From the NCBI GenBank assembly GCA_020636275.1, contig JACJYD010000001.1, positions 1,936,001 to 2,000,000 on the forward strand: a stretch of DNA of 64,000 bases, read 5' to 3'. A program made the position numbers and the translations under genes. Source of the DNA: Lewinellaceae bacterium (GTDB lineage: Bacteria; Bacteroidota; Bacteroidia; Chitinophagales; Saprospiraceae). The notes below the pieces were generated by a model. It was not told where the DNA came from and ran no database searches. It saw nothing but the letters and a program-made list of their open reading frames with translations. Of the stretch, positions 51,170-59,254 are shown piece by piece (the first letter of the stretch is position 1; each line of letters opens with the position of its first letter).

Positions 51170-54043
51170 ATGCGCATTCCGGCGGTCATAGGGTTCCTGG
51201 GGATCTTCCTGCTCGGTGCAGGGGGCGCTCTTTCCGCACAGAAACCCTTTTTCCGGGCTCATTCCTTTCCGGAGGAATATCGCCATGTTCGCGTCAATAA
51301 AATGCTGCAAGCCTCCAGCAATTACATCTGGCTGGGCACTTCAGACGGTTTATTCCGCTTCGACGGCCAGGCTGCTATACCGGTCGCGATCCCACAGCGT
51401 GAAAGTCCGGCGGTAGTTACCGCTTTATTTGAGGACCAGCGCAAGCAATTGTGGGTCGGCCTGGAAAGCGGCGAGATCTTTATTTTGGACCGATCGGGAA
51501 TCCTGCGTCCCTGGGACCCCGAAGAGGGCCATCCCGCTGCGGCAATCACTGCATTCGGAGAAGATTTGGAAGGGCAGTTGTGGATCGCCACCTATGGCGA
51601 AGGGCTTTACTGCTGGAAAAAAAACAGGCTGTACAATTTTTCGGTCGAAGATGGCATGGGCGGCAACGAGATCTACGATATGGGGGTCGATGCCTCCGGA
51701 CAGGTCTGGTGCGGCACCGACCGGGGCCTGAGCCGGGTGCGGTGGGACGGCGATAAAAAATCAATCCAGCCCTTCGGCTTGTTGGATGGGCTTCCGGATG
51801 AGATCGTTCGCGTCATTTTAGCCGACCGGCAGTGCGGAATTTGGGTGGGTATGCACGATGGCGGCCTGTGCCGGATCAATCCGGTCACCAACCAGGTGGA
51901 TTTTTCCATCCCGGACTGGGACCAGGGGGTCGTTTCTGCCCTTGCCTGTTTTCACCAACGAGAGATCTGGATCGGGACGGAGTCCAACGGACTGTTTCGG
52001 TTCGACATCCAGGCCAAAGTGCTGGAACCCCTCGCCCTGAACACCTCCGGGCGTTCGGCCAATAAGATCTACGCCCTGCAGCGCGACAGCGAAGGCGGCA
52101 TATGGGTCGCCGGCAATACCCTCGGTTTTTTTTCCGCCAACCGGCAATTTGAATTTGTATTGAATTCCCCGGGCGATATTCAGGCCGTCATGGCCGGACC
52201 GGATGACGAGGTCTGGGTGGGCGCCCAAAACGGGCTCTACCTGATACCTCCTTTTCAGGATACTTTTTTAGCTGTCTTCCCCAACCGGACCTTGAATGTG
52301 ATCAGCCTTTTCCAGGATCCTTTTCACAACTTGTGGATCGGGACCTTCGGCGAAGGGGTCTATATCTACCGGCATCTCGATGGCAAACTCCGCCACATCG
52401 CCGAAGGGGGGCAACTCCAGAACGGCAGTATTCTTTCAATGGATGGGGCCGGCCAAAAGATCTGGCTGGCCACCCTGGGCGGCGTAATGGAATTCACCCT
52501 GCACGGCGATCCGCTGGAGGGCGGCACGATCTCCAGCCGGTCGTACGACCAGGAAAGCGGACTGGGAACCAACTATATCTACCGGGTGATGGTCGACAGC
52601 AAGGGGCGAACCTGGTTCTGCACCGACGGGAAAGGGCTCAGCGTGCTGGACGGAGAAACGATCACTACCTACTCCCAGGCCGACACCATTCCCCTTAAGG
52701 CGGTCTACTCGATCGCGGAAGACAAAATGGGTCAGATCTGGTTTAGCACCCCCGACCAGGGCCTGTTTAAATTTGACGGTAAAACCTTTTCCACGGTTTC
52801 GCTCAAACAGGGCATCCGAAACCTGTCTATCGGCGGGATCGCCACCACGGCCGACGGGCAGCTGCTCATGGTCCATTCCAGTGGGATCGACCTGCTCAAC
52901 CCCCAAACCGGACACCTGATCTATTTCGATCAGGAAGTTGGCATCCCGGATGCGGAACCCAACCTGAATACCCTGGCCGCCGATGCGAAGGGAAATATCT
53001 GGATCGGCCTGCCCAATCGACTGGTCCGCTACACGGCCCTGGGCCGGCACTTGCGAATCCACCCCGAAACCCGCCTGGAACAGGTTTCCGTCCTGCTCAA
53101 GCCCGTCGATTGGTGGGCGCGCAACGTGTTCAAATACAATGAAAATTTCCTGGTTTTCGATTATGTGGGCATTTGGCTGACCGACCCCGAAACGGTCACC
53201 TACCGGTATCGGCTGGAAGGCCTGGACCACGATTGGATCTACGTCAACGACCGCCGGGCCACCTACTCGGCCGTGCCGCCGGGCCGCTACACCTTCCGGG
53301 TGTCGTCTACGGAGAACAATGCGTACCTGGATGAACCCGTCATTTCCTATTCCTTCCGCATCCTTCCTCCCCTGTGGATGCGTCCCTGGTTCCTTCTCCT
53401 TGCAGGGGGAGTCTTTACCGCCTTGTTCGTGGGCCTGATGAAAAACCGGGACAACCGCATCAAAAGGATCGAAAAGCTCAAACAAGAGACGATCCAGAGC
53501 CAGTATGAAGCCCTGAAAAGTCAGATCAACCCGCATTTTCTGTTCAACAGTTTCAACACCCTGGTCGCCTTTATCGAAGAAAATCCGAAATTGGCCGTGA
53601 AGTACGTGGAAAAACTGTCCGACTTCTACCGGGTGATCCTGGCCTACCGCGAGAAGGAACGCATTAGCCTGGAGGAAGAGCTCCAATTGGTGGCCGATTT
53701 TGCCTATCTGTTGAAACAGCGGTTCGGGGAAAATTTCTCCCTCACCATAAACGTGGAGACCAATTCGGTCTACGTGGTGCCCCTGGCCTTGCAGATGCTG
53801 GTGGAAAATGCCGTCAAACACAACGTGGTGAGCAGGACCAAGCCCCTGCATGTGCGGATCGAACGGGTGGAAAACGACTACCTGCTCATCGCAAACAACC
53901 TTCAACCCAAGCTCACTGCCGAACCCTCTACCGGCTTCGGCTTGTCGGGCATCGTCAACCGATACGCTTTGTTGACCGACCGTCCGGTGGTGGTCGGCCA
54001 GAACGACGGGGAGTTTCAGGTCCGGCTCCCTTTGTTAAAATGA
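51170..54043 (+). CDS. LytS-type sensor histidine kinase with Reg_prop propeller
   Basis: 957 residues. Signal peptide (LGIFLLGAGGALSAQ), then a Reg_prop propeller to about 620 with repeated motifs (SNYIWLGTSDGLFRFDG, GQLWIATYGEGLYCW, GIWVGMHDGGLCRI), a Y_Y_Y domain (about 666-734), one membrane helix (about 736-757), a short coiled coil, and a His_kinase domain (LKSQINPHFLFNSFNTL, His789) with a HATPase C-terminus. This is the non-hybrid sensor type, whose phosphate goes to the LytTR regulator encoded 6 nt downstream. The ligand is probably periplasmic or polymeric. It starts 1 nt after the YceI gene. Confidence 0.95.
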   Translation: MRIPAVIGFLGIFLLGAGGALSAQKPFFRAHSFPEEYRHVRVNKMLQASSNYIWLGTSDGLFRFDGQAAIPVAIPQRESPAVVTALFEDQRKQLWVGLESGEIFILDRSGILRPWDPEEGHPAAAITAFGEDLEGQLWIATYGEGLYCWKKNRLYNFSVEDGMGGNEIYDMGVDASGQVWCGTDRGLSRVRWDGDKKSIQPFGLLDGLPDEIVRVILADRQCGIWVGMHDGGLCRINPVTNQVDFSIPDWDQGVVSALACFHQREIWIGTESNGLFRFDIQAKVLEPLALNTSGRSANKIYALQRDSEGGIWVAGNTLGFFSANRQFEFVLNSPGDIQAVMAGPDDEVWVGAQNGLYLIPPFQDTFLAVFPNRTLNVISLFQDPFHNLWIGTFGEGVYIYRHLDGKLRHIAEGGQLQNGSILSMDGAGQKIWLATLGGVMEFTLHGDPLEGGTISSRSYDQESGLGTNYIYRVMVDSKGRTWFCTDGKGLSVLDGETITTYSQADTIPLKAVYSIAEDKMGQIWFSTPDQGLFKFDGKTFSTVSLKQGIRNLSIGGIATTADGQLLMVHSSGIDLLNPQTGHLIYFDQEVGIPDAEPNLNTLAADAKGNIWIGLPNRLVRYTALGRHLRIHPETRLEQVSVLLKPVDWWARNVFKYNENFLVFDYVGIWLTDPETVTYRYRLEGLDHDWIYVNDRRATYSAVPPGRYTFRVSSTENNAYLDEPVISYSFRILPPLWMRPWFLLLAGGVFTALFVGLMKNRDNRIKRIEKLKQETIQSQYEALKSQINPHFLFNSFNTLVAFIEENPKLAVKYVEKLSDFYRVILAYREKERISLEEELQLVADFAYLLKQRFGENFSLTINVETNSVYVVPLALQMLVENAVKHNVVSRTKPLHVRIERVENDYLLIANNLQPKLTAEPSTGFGLSGIVNRYALLTDRPVVVGQNDGEFQVRLPLLK

Positions 54044-54049
54044 TGAAAA

Positions 54050-54799
54050 ATGAAAGTACTCCTGATCGAAGATGAATTGGCGGCCGCTCGCCGGCTGACG
54101 AAAATGTTGCAGGAAATCGACCCTGAACTGGAGGTGTTGGAATGCCTCGATAGCATCGAGAACAGCCTCAACTGGCTGGTCGATCAACCCGCTCCCGACC
54201 TGATCCTGATGGATATCCACCTGGCCGACGGGTCGAGTTTCGAGATCTTTCAACACGTCAGGATCGATAGCCCGGTTATCTTTATCACGGCTTTCGACCA
54301 ATATGCATTACAGGCGTTCAAAGTAAATGCCGTAGATTACCTCCTCAAACCGATCAAGCGGGAAGAACTGGAAGAAGCGCTGGCCCGGGTCAAGCGCTTG
54401 ATGAAGGTGGAGCGGATCAACTATGAGCAGCTGGCGCAGGCCATGCAACAGGGCTGGAACAAACGCTTCCTCATCCGGTTGGGACAAAACTTCCGGGTCG
54501 TTGAACTGAAAGAAGCCGCCTATTTTTATACCGAAAGCAAGATCACTTTCCTGATCACCCGGGGCGGCAAACGCTACCCCCTCGACTATTCCCTGGAAAA
54601 ACTGGAGGAGATGCTACCTCCCGACCAGTATTTCAGGATCAACCGGCAATTCATCGTCGGGATCGACGCGATCCAGGAAATGTATTCCGTGTCCAAGTCG
54701 CGCGTCAAATTGCAGCTCGACCCGCCCAGCAATATGGATACCATCGTCAGCACCGAACGGTCGCCGGTGTTTAAAAAATGGCTGACCGGTCATGAATAA
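54050..54799 (+). CDS. LytTR-family response regulator
   Basis: 249 residues. Receiver domain 1-120 with Asp55 (LILMDIHLADG), Asp8/Glu7 pair (LIEDEL) and Lys100 (DYLLKPIK). LytTR DNA-binding domain about 145-249 with the typical AAYFYTESKITFLIT, FFRINRQFIVGIDAIQEM-like helix-strand order (here YFRINRQFIVG), ending at KKWLTGHE. It forms a two-component pair with the upstream kinase. The next small ORF begins inside its last codons, so the operon includes at least four genes with YceI at its head. Confidence 0.95.
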   Translation: MKVLLIEDELAAARRLTKMLQEIDPELEVLECLDSIENSLNWLVDQPAPDLILMDIHLADGSSFEIFQHVRIDSPVIFITAFDQYALQAFKVNAVDYLLKPIKREELEEALARVKRLMKVERINYEQLAQAMQQGWNKRFLIRLGQNFRVVELKEAAYFYTESKITFLITRGGKRYPLDYSLEKLEEMLPPDQYFRINRQFIVGIDAIQEMYSVSKSRVKLQLDPPSNMDTIVSTERSPVFKKWLTGHE

Positions 54800-54905
54800 A
54801 AAACCAGATATGCTATCCAAGATCTTAAAGTTCATCGTCATTTGTCTCCTCTGCTTCGGGCTCATCGCGGGGATTGTCCTGCTGATACAGTATTTTATCG
54901 GATGA
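54792..54905 (+). CDS. 37-residue single-helix membrane peptide overlapping the LytTR gene
   Basis: ATG 54792 overlaps the last eight bases of the LytTR gene in another frame. The peptide MNKKPDMLSKI is followed by FIVICLLCFGLIAGIVLLI and YFIG, one clear transmembrane helix with a positive N-terminus. The overlap with the regulator stop codon favours translational coupling. Small membrane peptides near two-component genes often modulate the sensor. It could still be a chance frame, but the composition looks like a true membrane protein. Confidence 0.5.
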   Translation: MNKKPDMLSKILKFIVICLLCFGLIAGIVLLIQYFIG

Positions 54906-55008
54906 AAATAAAAATCCTTCCTGTTCAGAGCGGTTTTTTTCCCGTTCGGGCCGGCTCTCTTTGCATCCTATTGCCTGTGCCTGTATTTTTGAAATAAACA
55001 TTTTCCTT

Positions 55009-55752
55009 ATGATCCGGATACTCGTCGCCGTTGCTTTGGGAGGACTGGTCCTTTTCGGATCTTTAAGCACCTCGTCCTGTAAACACTACCCGGTGGAGGA
55101 TATTATTCCACCGGTCGATACGACCACCAATCCGCCTCCCGAAGATACCCTGGGCACGCCTTGCGACCCGAATGTCGTATATTTCGACCTGCAGGTCCTG
55201 CCCATATTGATCTCCAATTGCGCGATGCCGGGTTGCCACGATGTGGACAGCCACCAGGAGGATGTCGTGCTCACCAGCTATGAAAACGTGATGAACACGG
55301 CCGATGTAACGCCGTACGACCCAAATGAAAGCAAATTGTACCGGATGATCACGGAAACCGATCCGGATAAGATCATGCCTCAACCGCCCCAGCCACCCCT
55401 GAACGCCGACCAGATCGGTCTGATCGGGAAATGGATACTCCAGGGCGCTCAGGACCTGAGCTGCGATCCCGATGCCGGCGGTTGTGACACTACGAATGTT
55501 TCTTTTTCCGGGTATGTGCTCCCCCTCCTTCAAAACCAATGCAAAGGCTGCCACGGGGCGGTCAATCCCGTGGGCGGCTTTAGCCTGGTCACGTACCAGG
55601 ATGTAAAAAGTGTCGCCCTGACCGGCCAACTGTACGGCGCCATCGCACACGATCCGGCGTATTCGCCCATGCCGAAAGGAGGACCTCAATGGAGCGATTG
55701 CCGGATCCGGAAGATCGGCGCCTGGATCAATGCCGGCGCCCAGGACAATTAG
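55009..55752 (+). CDS. c-type cytochrome lipoprotein with two heme-like motifs
   Basis: 247 residues from ATG 55009 (MIRILVAVAL); the frame extends to a TTG at 54961. Signal sequence and lipobox STSSC. Two repeats of a PSCyt-like domain: the first has VLPILISNCAMPGCHD (a CX4CH site), the second VLPLLQNQCKGCHG (CXXCH). Each is followed by a conserved GGFSLVTYQDV/VVLTSYENV strand and an ending PMPKGGPQW or IMPQPPQPP, as in planctomycete-type cytochrome c domains common in Bacteroidota. The CX4CH site may not bind heme. It lies 25 nt before the next, single-domain relative, which was likely derived from it. Confidence 0.88.
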   Translation: MIRILVAVALGGLVLFGSLSTSSCKHYPVEDIIPPVDTTTNPPPEDTLGTPCDPNVVYFDLQVLPILISNCAMPGCHDVDSHQEDVVLTSYENVMNTADVTPYDPNESKLYRMITETDPDKIMPQPPQPPLNADQIGLIGKWILQGAQDLSCDPDAGGCDTTNVSFSGYVLPLLQNQCKGCHGAVNPVGGFSLVTYQDVKSVALTGQLYGAIAHDPAYSPMPKGGPQWSDCRIRKIGAWINAGAQDN

Positions 55753-55777
55753 ACGTCTTTTGAAAACCGAAAATGGA

Positions 55778-56155
55778 ATGGCAGGTCTGATCAAACCCGC
55801 ATTTTTTGGAAGCCTTTTTCTTTTGATCCTCTTGTCTGGAAGCTGTTATTACGATGTCGAGGAGGATCTGTACCCGGATACGGGCTGCGATACCACCGGG
55901 GTTACCTACTCCGGGGTAGTGCTGCCCATCCTGCAGGACAATTGCTATGTCTGTCATAACGCGGCATCGCAATTAGGGGGTATCGTATTGGAAGGGTATG
56001 AACAGGTGCGCCTCCAGGCCACTAACGGAAATTTGATCGGAGCGATCCGGGGCCAGGCAGGCTTCACACCCATGCCGCTCAACCAGCCCCCCCTCGCCGA
56101 GTGCGTGATCGCCAAGATCGAGACCTGGATAAATAATGGAGCGCTGAATAACTAA
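55778..56155 (+). CDS. c-type cytochrome lipoprotein, single heme motif
   Basis: 125 residues from ATG 55778 (MAGLIKPAFFG), chosen because signal and lipobox (LSGSC) follow. One PSCyt-like domain: VVLPILQDNCYVCHNAASQLGG gives CXXCH, then GIVLEGYEQV and FTPMPLNQPPL. It looks like the second domain of the upstream gene on its own. Being lipid-anchored and heme-bearing, it should carry electrons in the periplasm. It begins 25 nt after the two-domain cytochrome and precedes the OB-fold gene by 13 nt, within one operon. Confidence 0.85.
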   Translation: MAGLIKPAFFGSLFLLILLSGSCYYDVEEDLYPDTGCDTTGVTYSGVVLPILQDNCYVCHNAASQLGGIVLEGYEQVRLQATNGNLIGAIRGQAGFTPMPLNQPPLAECVIAKIETWINNGALNN

Positions 56156-56168
56156 AAAAATCAAATCA

Positions 56169-56582
56169 TTGAAACCCAATCTGAAATACATCTTTTTGAC
56201 AATAGCCGTTTTGGTCATTTTTGGGATCTACCTGGCCAATAAACCGCATCGCAACGTTTCCAGATCGGAGCCCGAGTACTTCATCGATGCCAAATCCCTT
56301 TTTACGGCGTTCGAGGAATACGAGGAAAAAGCCGATGCGAAATTTCTGGATCGGGTCATCCAGGTGACCGGAGTGGTCAGAGAGGTCGTCCAGGACGACG
56401 ACGGGAACGTCCGGGTCACCCTCGATACGGGAAACGATTTCTTCGGGATCGTTTGTGAATTGCAATCCTCCTCCCACTGGACCAAAGCGGATTTCAAGGC
56501 GGGACAGGAGGTGACGTTCAAAGGCCTGTGCACCGGAATGTCGATGGATGTGGTGCTGGTACGCTGTGTGCGTGTGTCCTGA
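56169..56582 (+). CDS. Membrane-anchored OB-fold (tRNA_anti-like) protein
   Basis: 137 residues. The start is a TTG at 56169, the only start before the hydrophobic segment (LKYIFLTIAVLVIFGIYLA). After this anchor comes an OB-fold: DRVIQVTGVVREVVQD, NVRVTLDTGNDFFGIVCEL, and GQEVTFKGLCTGMSMDVVLVRC, which follows the tRNA_anti-like family of Bacteroidota. OB-folds bind nucleic acid or small ligands; a periplasmic location makes a non-nucleic ligand more probable. It stands between heme lipoproteins and the YceI gene, in the same direction. Confidence 0.8.
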   Translation: MKPNLKYIFLTIAVLVIFGIYLANKPHRNVSRSEPEYFIDAKSLFTAFEEYEEKADAKFLDRVIQVTGVVREVVQDDDGNVRVTLDTGNDFFGIVCELQSSSHWTKADFKAGQEVTFKGLCTGMSMDVVLVRCVRVS

Positions 56583-56661
56583 AAAAATAGGTCATCCGCA
56601 CATGGGTAAAAAAAACTTTAAAACAGAAATCATCCCGAATTTTTGGGAAGTTGTTTTTGTT

Positions 56662-56787
56662 ACCGCGACGACGCAACGAGACCTTGCTTTTCAAAATCTG
56701 AAGCAATTGCTCCTGAGAAAGCAACTTACAGCAAGCGTCGCGTTCGTCGCGTCGTAGCGGTGATTAAATCACTTTTTCTTCAGTATA
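56662..56787. repeat. Dispersed repeat and palindrome remnant
   Basis: ACCGCGACGACGCAACG (56662-56678) is partly mirrored by CGTTCGTCGCGTCGTAGCGGT (56741-56761); the right arm phrase matches 44379-44402 with one change. AAATCACTTTTTCTTCAGTATA (56766-56787) is the right end of the palindrome family, similar to 5297-5316. The stretch is an A/T-rich gap of about 230 bp between two genes on the same strand, with no gene of its own. Confidence 0.55.
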
Positions 56788-56816
56788 AATCCGGTAAAAA
56801 ATAAAAATTTAATAAC

Positions 56817-57383
56817 ATGAAGAAGATTCTTTGCTTGTTCAGCGTGATCGTGGCCTTGTCTTTTGCCACCCAGACCTGGGGACAGAAATACTTCACCCGG
56901 GATGGCCAGATCACATTTACGTCCGAAACGCCGATGGAAAAGATTGAAGCCGTCAACCAAAAAGCCACCAGCGTGCTGGATGCCGCTTCGGGGCAGGTGG
57001 AATTTGCGGTCCTGATCAAGGGATTTCAGTTCGAGAAGGCCCTGATGCAGGAGCATTTCAACGAAAACTACATGGAGAGCACCAAATTTCCAAAGGCAAC
57101 CTTCAAAGGCCAGATCACCGATATGGACCTGGTCGACCTGACCAAGGATGGAGTTTATCCCATCACGGTGAAAGGCGACCTGATGATCCACGGCGTCACG
57201 AATCCGGTGGTTGCCGACGGCAAACTGGAAGTAAAGAACGGGGCCATTCACGCCCGCTCGTCCTTTAACCTGTCTCCTGAGGAATATGGGATCAAGATCC
57301 CTGCCGTGGTGCGCGATAATATTGCCCAGTCTTTGAAAGTAGAGGTCGCCGTGAACTACGAATTGCTGACAAACGGTTCCTGA
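56817..57383 (+). CDS. YceI-family exported protein (copy 2)
   Basis: 188 residues with a signal peptide (MKKILCLFSVIVALSFATQT, then WGQ). YceI domain: GQITFTSETPMEKIEAVN, QEHFNENYMESTKFPKATF, GDLMIHGVTNPVV, HARSSFNLSPEEYGIKIP and the final VEVAVNYELL. It is a paralogue of the 50599 gene with the same HFNENYMES signature. YceI lipocalin-like proteins bind quinone-type isoprenoids. The DUF5777 gene starts 8 nt downstream, and c-heme lipoproteins lie just upstream, so a respiratory or quinone-related role fits. Its promoter must lie in the repeat-bearing gap before it. Confidence 0.92.
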   Translation: MKKILCLFSVIVALSFATQTWGQKYFTRDGQITFTSETPMEKIEAVNQKATSVLDAASGQVEFAVLIKGFQFEKALMQEHFNENYMESTKFPKATFKGQITDMDLVDLTKDGVYPITVKGDLMIHGVTNPVVADGKLEVKNGAIHARSSFNLSPEEYGIKIPAVVRDNIAQSLKVEVAVNYELLTNGS

Positions 57384-57391
57384 TCGTACAG

Positions 57392-58288
57392 ATGGAGTTG
57401 AAAATTAAGATCGCAGTTTTCTTTTTGTGTGCTTTGCCGGGACCATTTCTCCTGGCCCAGGAAGATCTGCTCTCCCTGCTTGGGCAGCAGGGGGAGCAGC
57501 AGACTGATTACGCCACGGCCAGTTTCAAGACCAACCGGGTGGTCAATCTGCATTCGTTGGAATCGACGGCCAGCGGGGTGTTCGACTTCAAGATCTCCCA
57601 TCGCTTCGGTTTTCTGAACGGAGGGGTATACGAATTTTTCGGACTGGACAATGCCTCCATTCGCATTGGAGGCGATTTCGGCGTGTCGGACCGGCTGACC
57701 GTCGGGGTCGGTCGCAACAGTTATGATAAGGCCTACGACGGATTTGTGAAATACAAGTTCCTGCGCCAAAGTACCGGAAAACGAAATATGCCCCTCACGG
57801 GGGCGGTATTGGCCTCTTGTGCCATCAACACGGTCAAATGGGCCAATCCCGACCGGATCAACTATTTTTCTTCCCGCCTGAATTACCTGTTCCAGCTGAT
57901 CCTGGGGCGGAAGTTCAGCGAGAGCCTGACCCTTCAGCTTTCACCGACCCTGGTGCACCGCAACCTGGTGAGAACCCGGCAGGAGAAGAACGACGTATTT
58001 GCCCTTGGCGGGGCCGGTCGGATCAAGCTCACCCGCCGGATCGCTGTGAACGCCGAATACATCTACGTGTTGCCGGGGCAGTTGGCGCCGGGTTACCGCA
58101 ATTCCATTTCGATCGGGTTTGACGTGGAGACCGGCGGGCACGTCTTTCAGCTGCATTTCACCAATTCAACCTCGATGGTGGGGCATGGTTATGTCGCCGA
58201 AACCGTCGGCGATTGGCTCAAGGGAGGGGTCCATTTTGGATTTAACATCTCGCGGGTCTTTACGGTGCGGAGGCGGCTGAAGAAATAA
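57392..58288 (+). CDS. DUF5777-like outer-membrane beta-barrel protein
   Basis: 298 residues with a signal peptide (FFLCALPGPFLLAQ). Mature part is amphipathic beta strands with the DUF5777 signatures: YATASFKTNRVVNLHSLE, SGVFDFKISHRFG, NASIRIGGDFGVSDRLTVG and GFDVETGGHVFQLHFTNS. The family is found in Bacteroidota outer membranes and often accompanies YceI and heme lipoproteins. Transport or docking function unknown. It is cotranscribed with the YceI gene (8-nt gap) and ends at a strong terminator. Confidence 0.88.
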   Translation: MELKIKIAVFFLCALPGPFLLAQEDLLSLLGQQGEQQTDYATASFKTNRVVNLHSLESTASGVFDFKISHRFGFLNGGVYEFFGLDNASIRIGGDFGVSDRLTVGVGRNSYDKAYDGFVKYKFLRQSTGKRNMPLTGAVLASCAINTVKWANPDRINYFSSRLNYLFQLILGRKFSESLTLQLSPTLVHRNLVRTRQEKNDVFALGGAGRIKLTRRIAVNAEYIYVLPGQLAPGYRNSISIGFDVETGGHVFQLHFTNSTSMVGHGYVAETVGDWLKGGVHFGFNISRVFTVRRRLKK

Positions 58289-58325
58289 AAAAAACGCCGG
58301 GCGGTCATCCACCCGGCGTTTTTTT
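58288..58325. terminator. Rho-independent terminator between convergent genes
   Basis: Perfect stem AAAAAAACGCCGGG / CCCGGCGTTTTTTT (14 bp) with a 10-nt loop, ending in seven T. It sits between the DUF5777 gene (+) and the DksA-like gene (-) and works on either strand. Confidence 0.9.
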
Positions 58326-58342
58326 ATTGGCGTTTCCGGAAT

Positions 58343-59026
58343 CTAGAAATCGTCCTCCCGGTCCTCTTCGTCGCTGATCGTATCCGGATCTATCATGGAA
58401 TCGGGATAGACTTCGTCGTCGTCTTCGATCTCGAGGTCCTTGTACAGATCGAAATCGTCATCGTCGTCGTCGCTTTTGACCGCCGGTTTTTTCGGGGCAT
58501 TGCCCGTCGGGGATTTGCGAATGACCTTGTCGATGATGATCGGAGTGGTCGGGCGCGATTTTTTAGGCGGCGGCGGGGTGTCGGCGATATCGGAATCGTC
58601 CGAATCCATATCCCTGCCTTCGGAAGAGGAGGCCGGCTTTTGCGGCTGCACCTTTACCTGCTCGGCATTTTTTGCCGCGATGCTCTTGGTGGTGGTCGGC
58701 ACGGCCAGCAGGCGTTTTTTATCGATCAGCTCACCGGTTACGACACAAATGCCGTAGGTCTTATTTCGGATGCGAACCAGGGCGTTCTCCAGATCCTGGA
58801 TGTATTTGCGCTGGCGGATCGCCATGTCGTTCAGTATCTCGATCTCGTTGTTGATGCTGCTGTCATCCATCCAATCGCTGCCATACTCGTCGTCACTGTT
58901 TTCCGTGATCTCAAAGATCTGGCTTTGGAGCTGCTCCAGCTGGTTTTTGGCCGTATCCAGTTTGGTTTGAATGAGAACTCTAAACTCCTCCAATTCAGCG
59001 TCTGAATACCTGTTCGTGCTAGTCAT
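58343..59026 (-). CDS. DksA/TraR-like protein with lost zinc cysteines and acidic tail
   Basis: 227 residues. The N-terminal half has the coiled-coil pattern of DksA/TraR proteins (EFRVLIQTKLDTAKNQLEQL, DDSSINNEIEILNDMAIRQ), and YGICVVTGELIDKKRLLAVP followed by TTTKSIAAK corresponds to the zinc finger (YGxCxxCG, RLxAxP, CIxC). Only the first Cys remains; the others are Thr, Ser and Ala, so zinc binding is probably lost, as in many Bacteroidota homologues. Residues about 130-227 are low complexity, rich in Asp, Ser and Pro, ending in a run of acidic residues. DksA homologues modulate RNA polymerase; the acidic tail may contact basic partners. Its terminator is shared with the DUF5777 gene. Confidence 0.82.
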   Translation of the reverse strand: MTSTNRYSDAELEEFRVLIQTKLDTAKNQLEQLQSQIFEITENSDDEYGSDWMDDSSINNEIEILNDMAIRQRKYIQDLENALVRIRNKTYGICVVTGELIDKKRLLAVPTTTKSIAAKNAEQVKVQPQKPASSSEGRDMDSDDSDIADTPPPPKKSRPTTPIIIDKVIRKSPTGNAPKKPAVKSDDDDDDFDLYKDLEIEDDDEVYPDSMIDPDTISDEEDREDDF

Positions 59027-59254
59027 GAATCGGGTTTTTTTAATCAGTTAAGGTTATCGGAGCACTTCTGACGGAGTTTCCGGGCAGAAGATATCCGACG
59101 AAGGAACCGCAAAAATAAGGTAAGAATTCCCATTCCCTCCAAATTTTTTTTCATTATCGGGAAAATGAGCATTAAATATGGACCGTTGCGGCATTTTCTA
59201 AAATTTTATTTAGCTAAAAATAAAAAATTCGGAACTAAATTTCAGATTTTTTCA

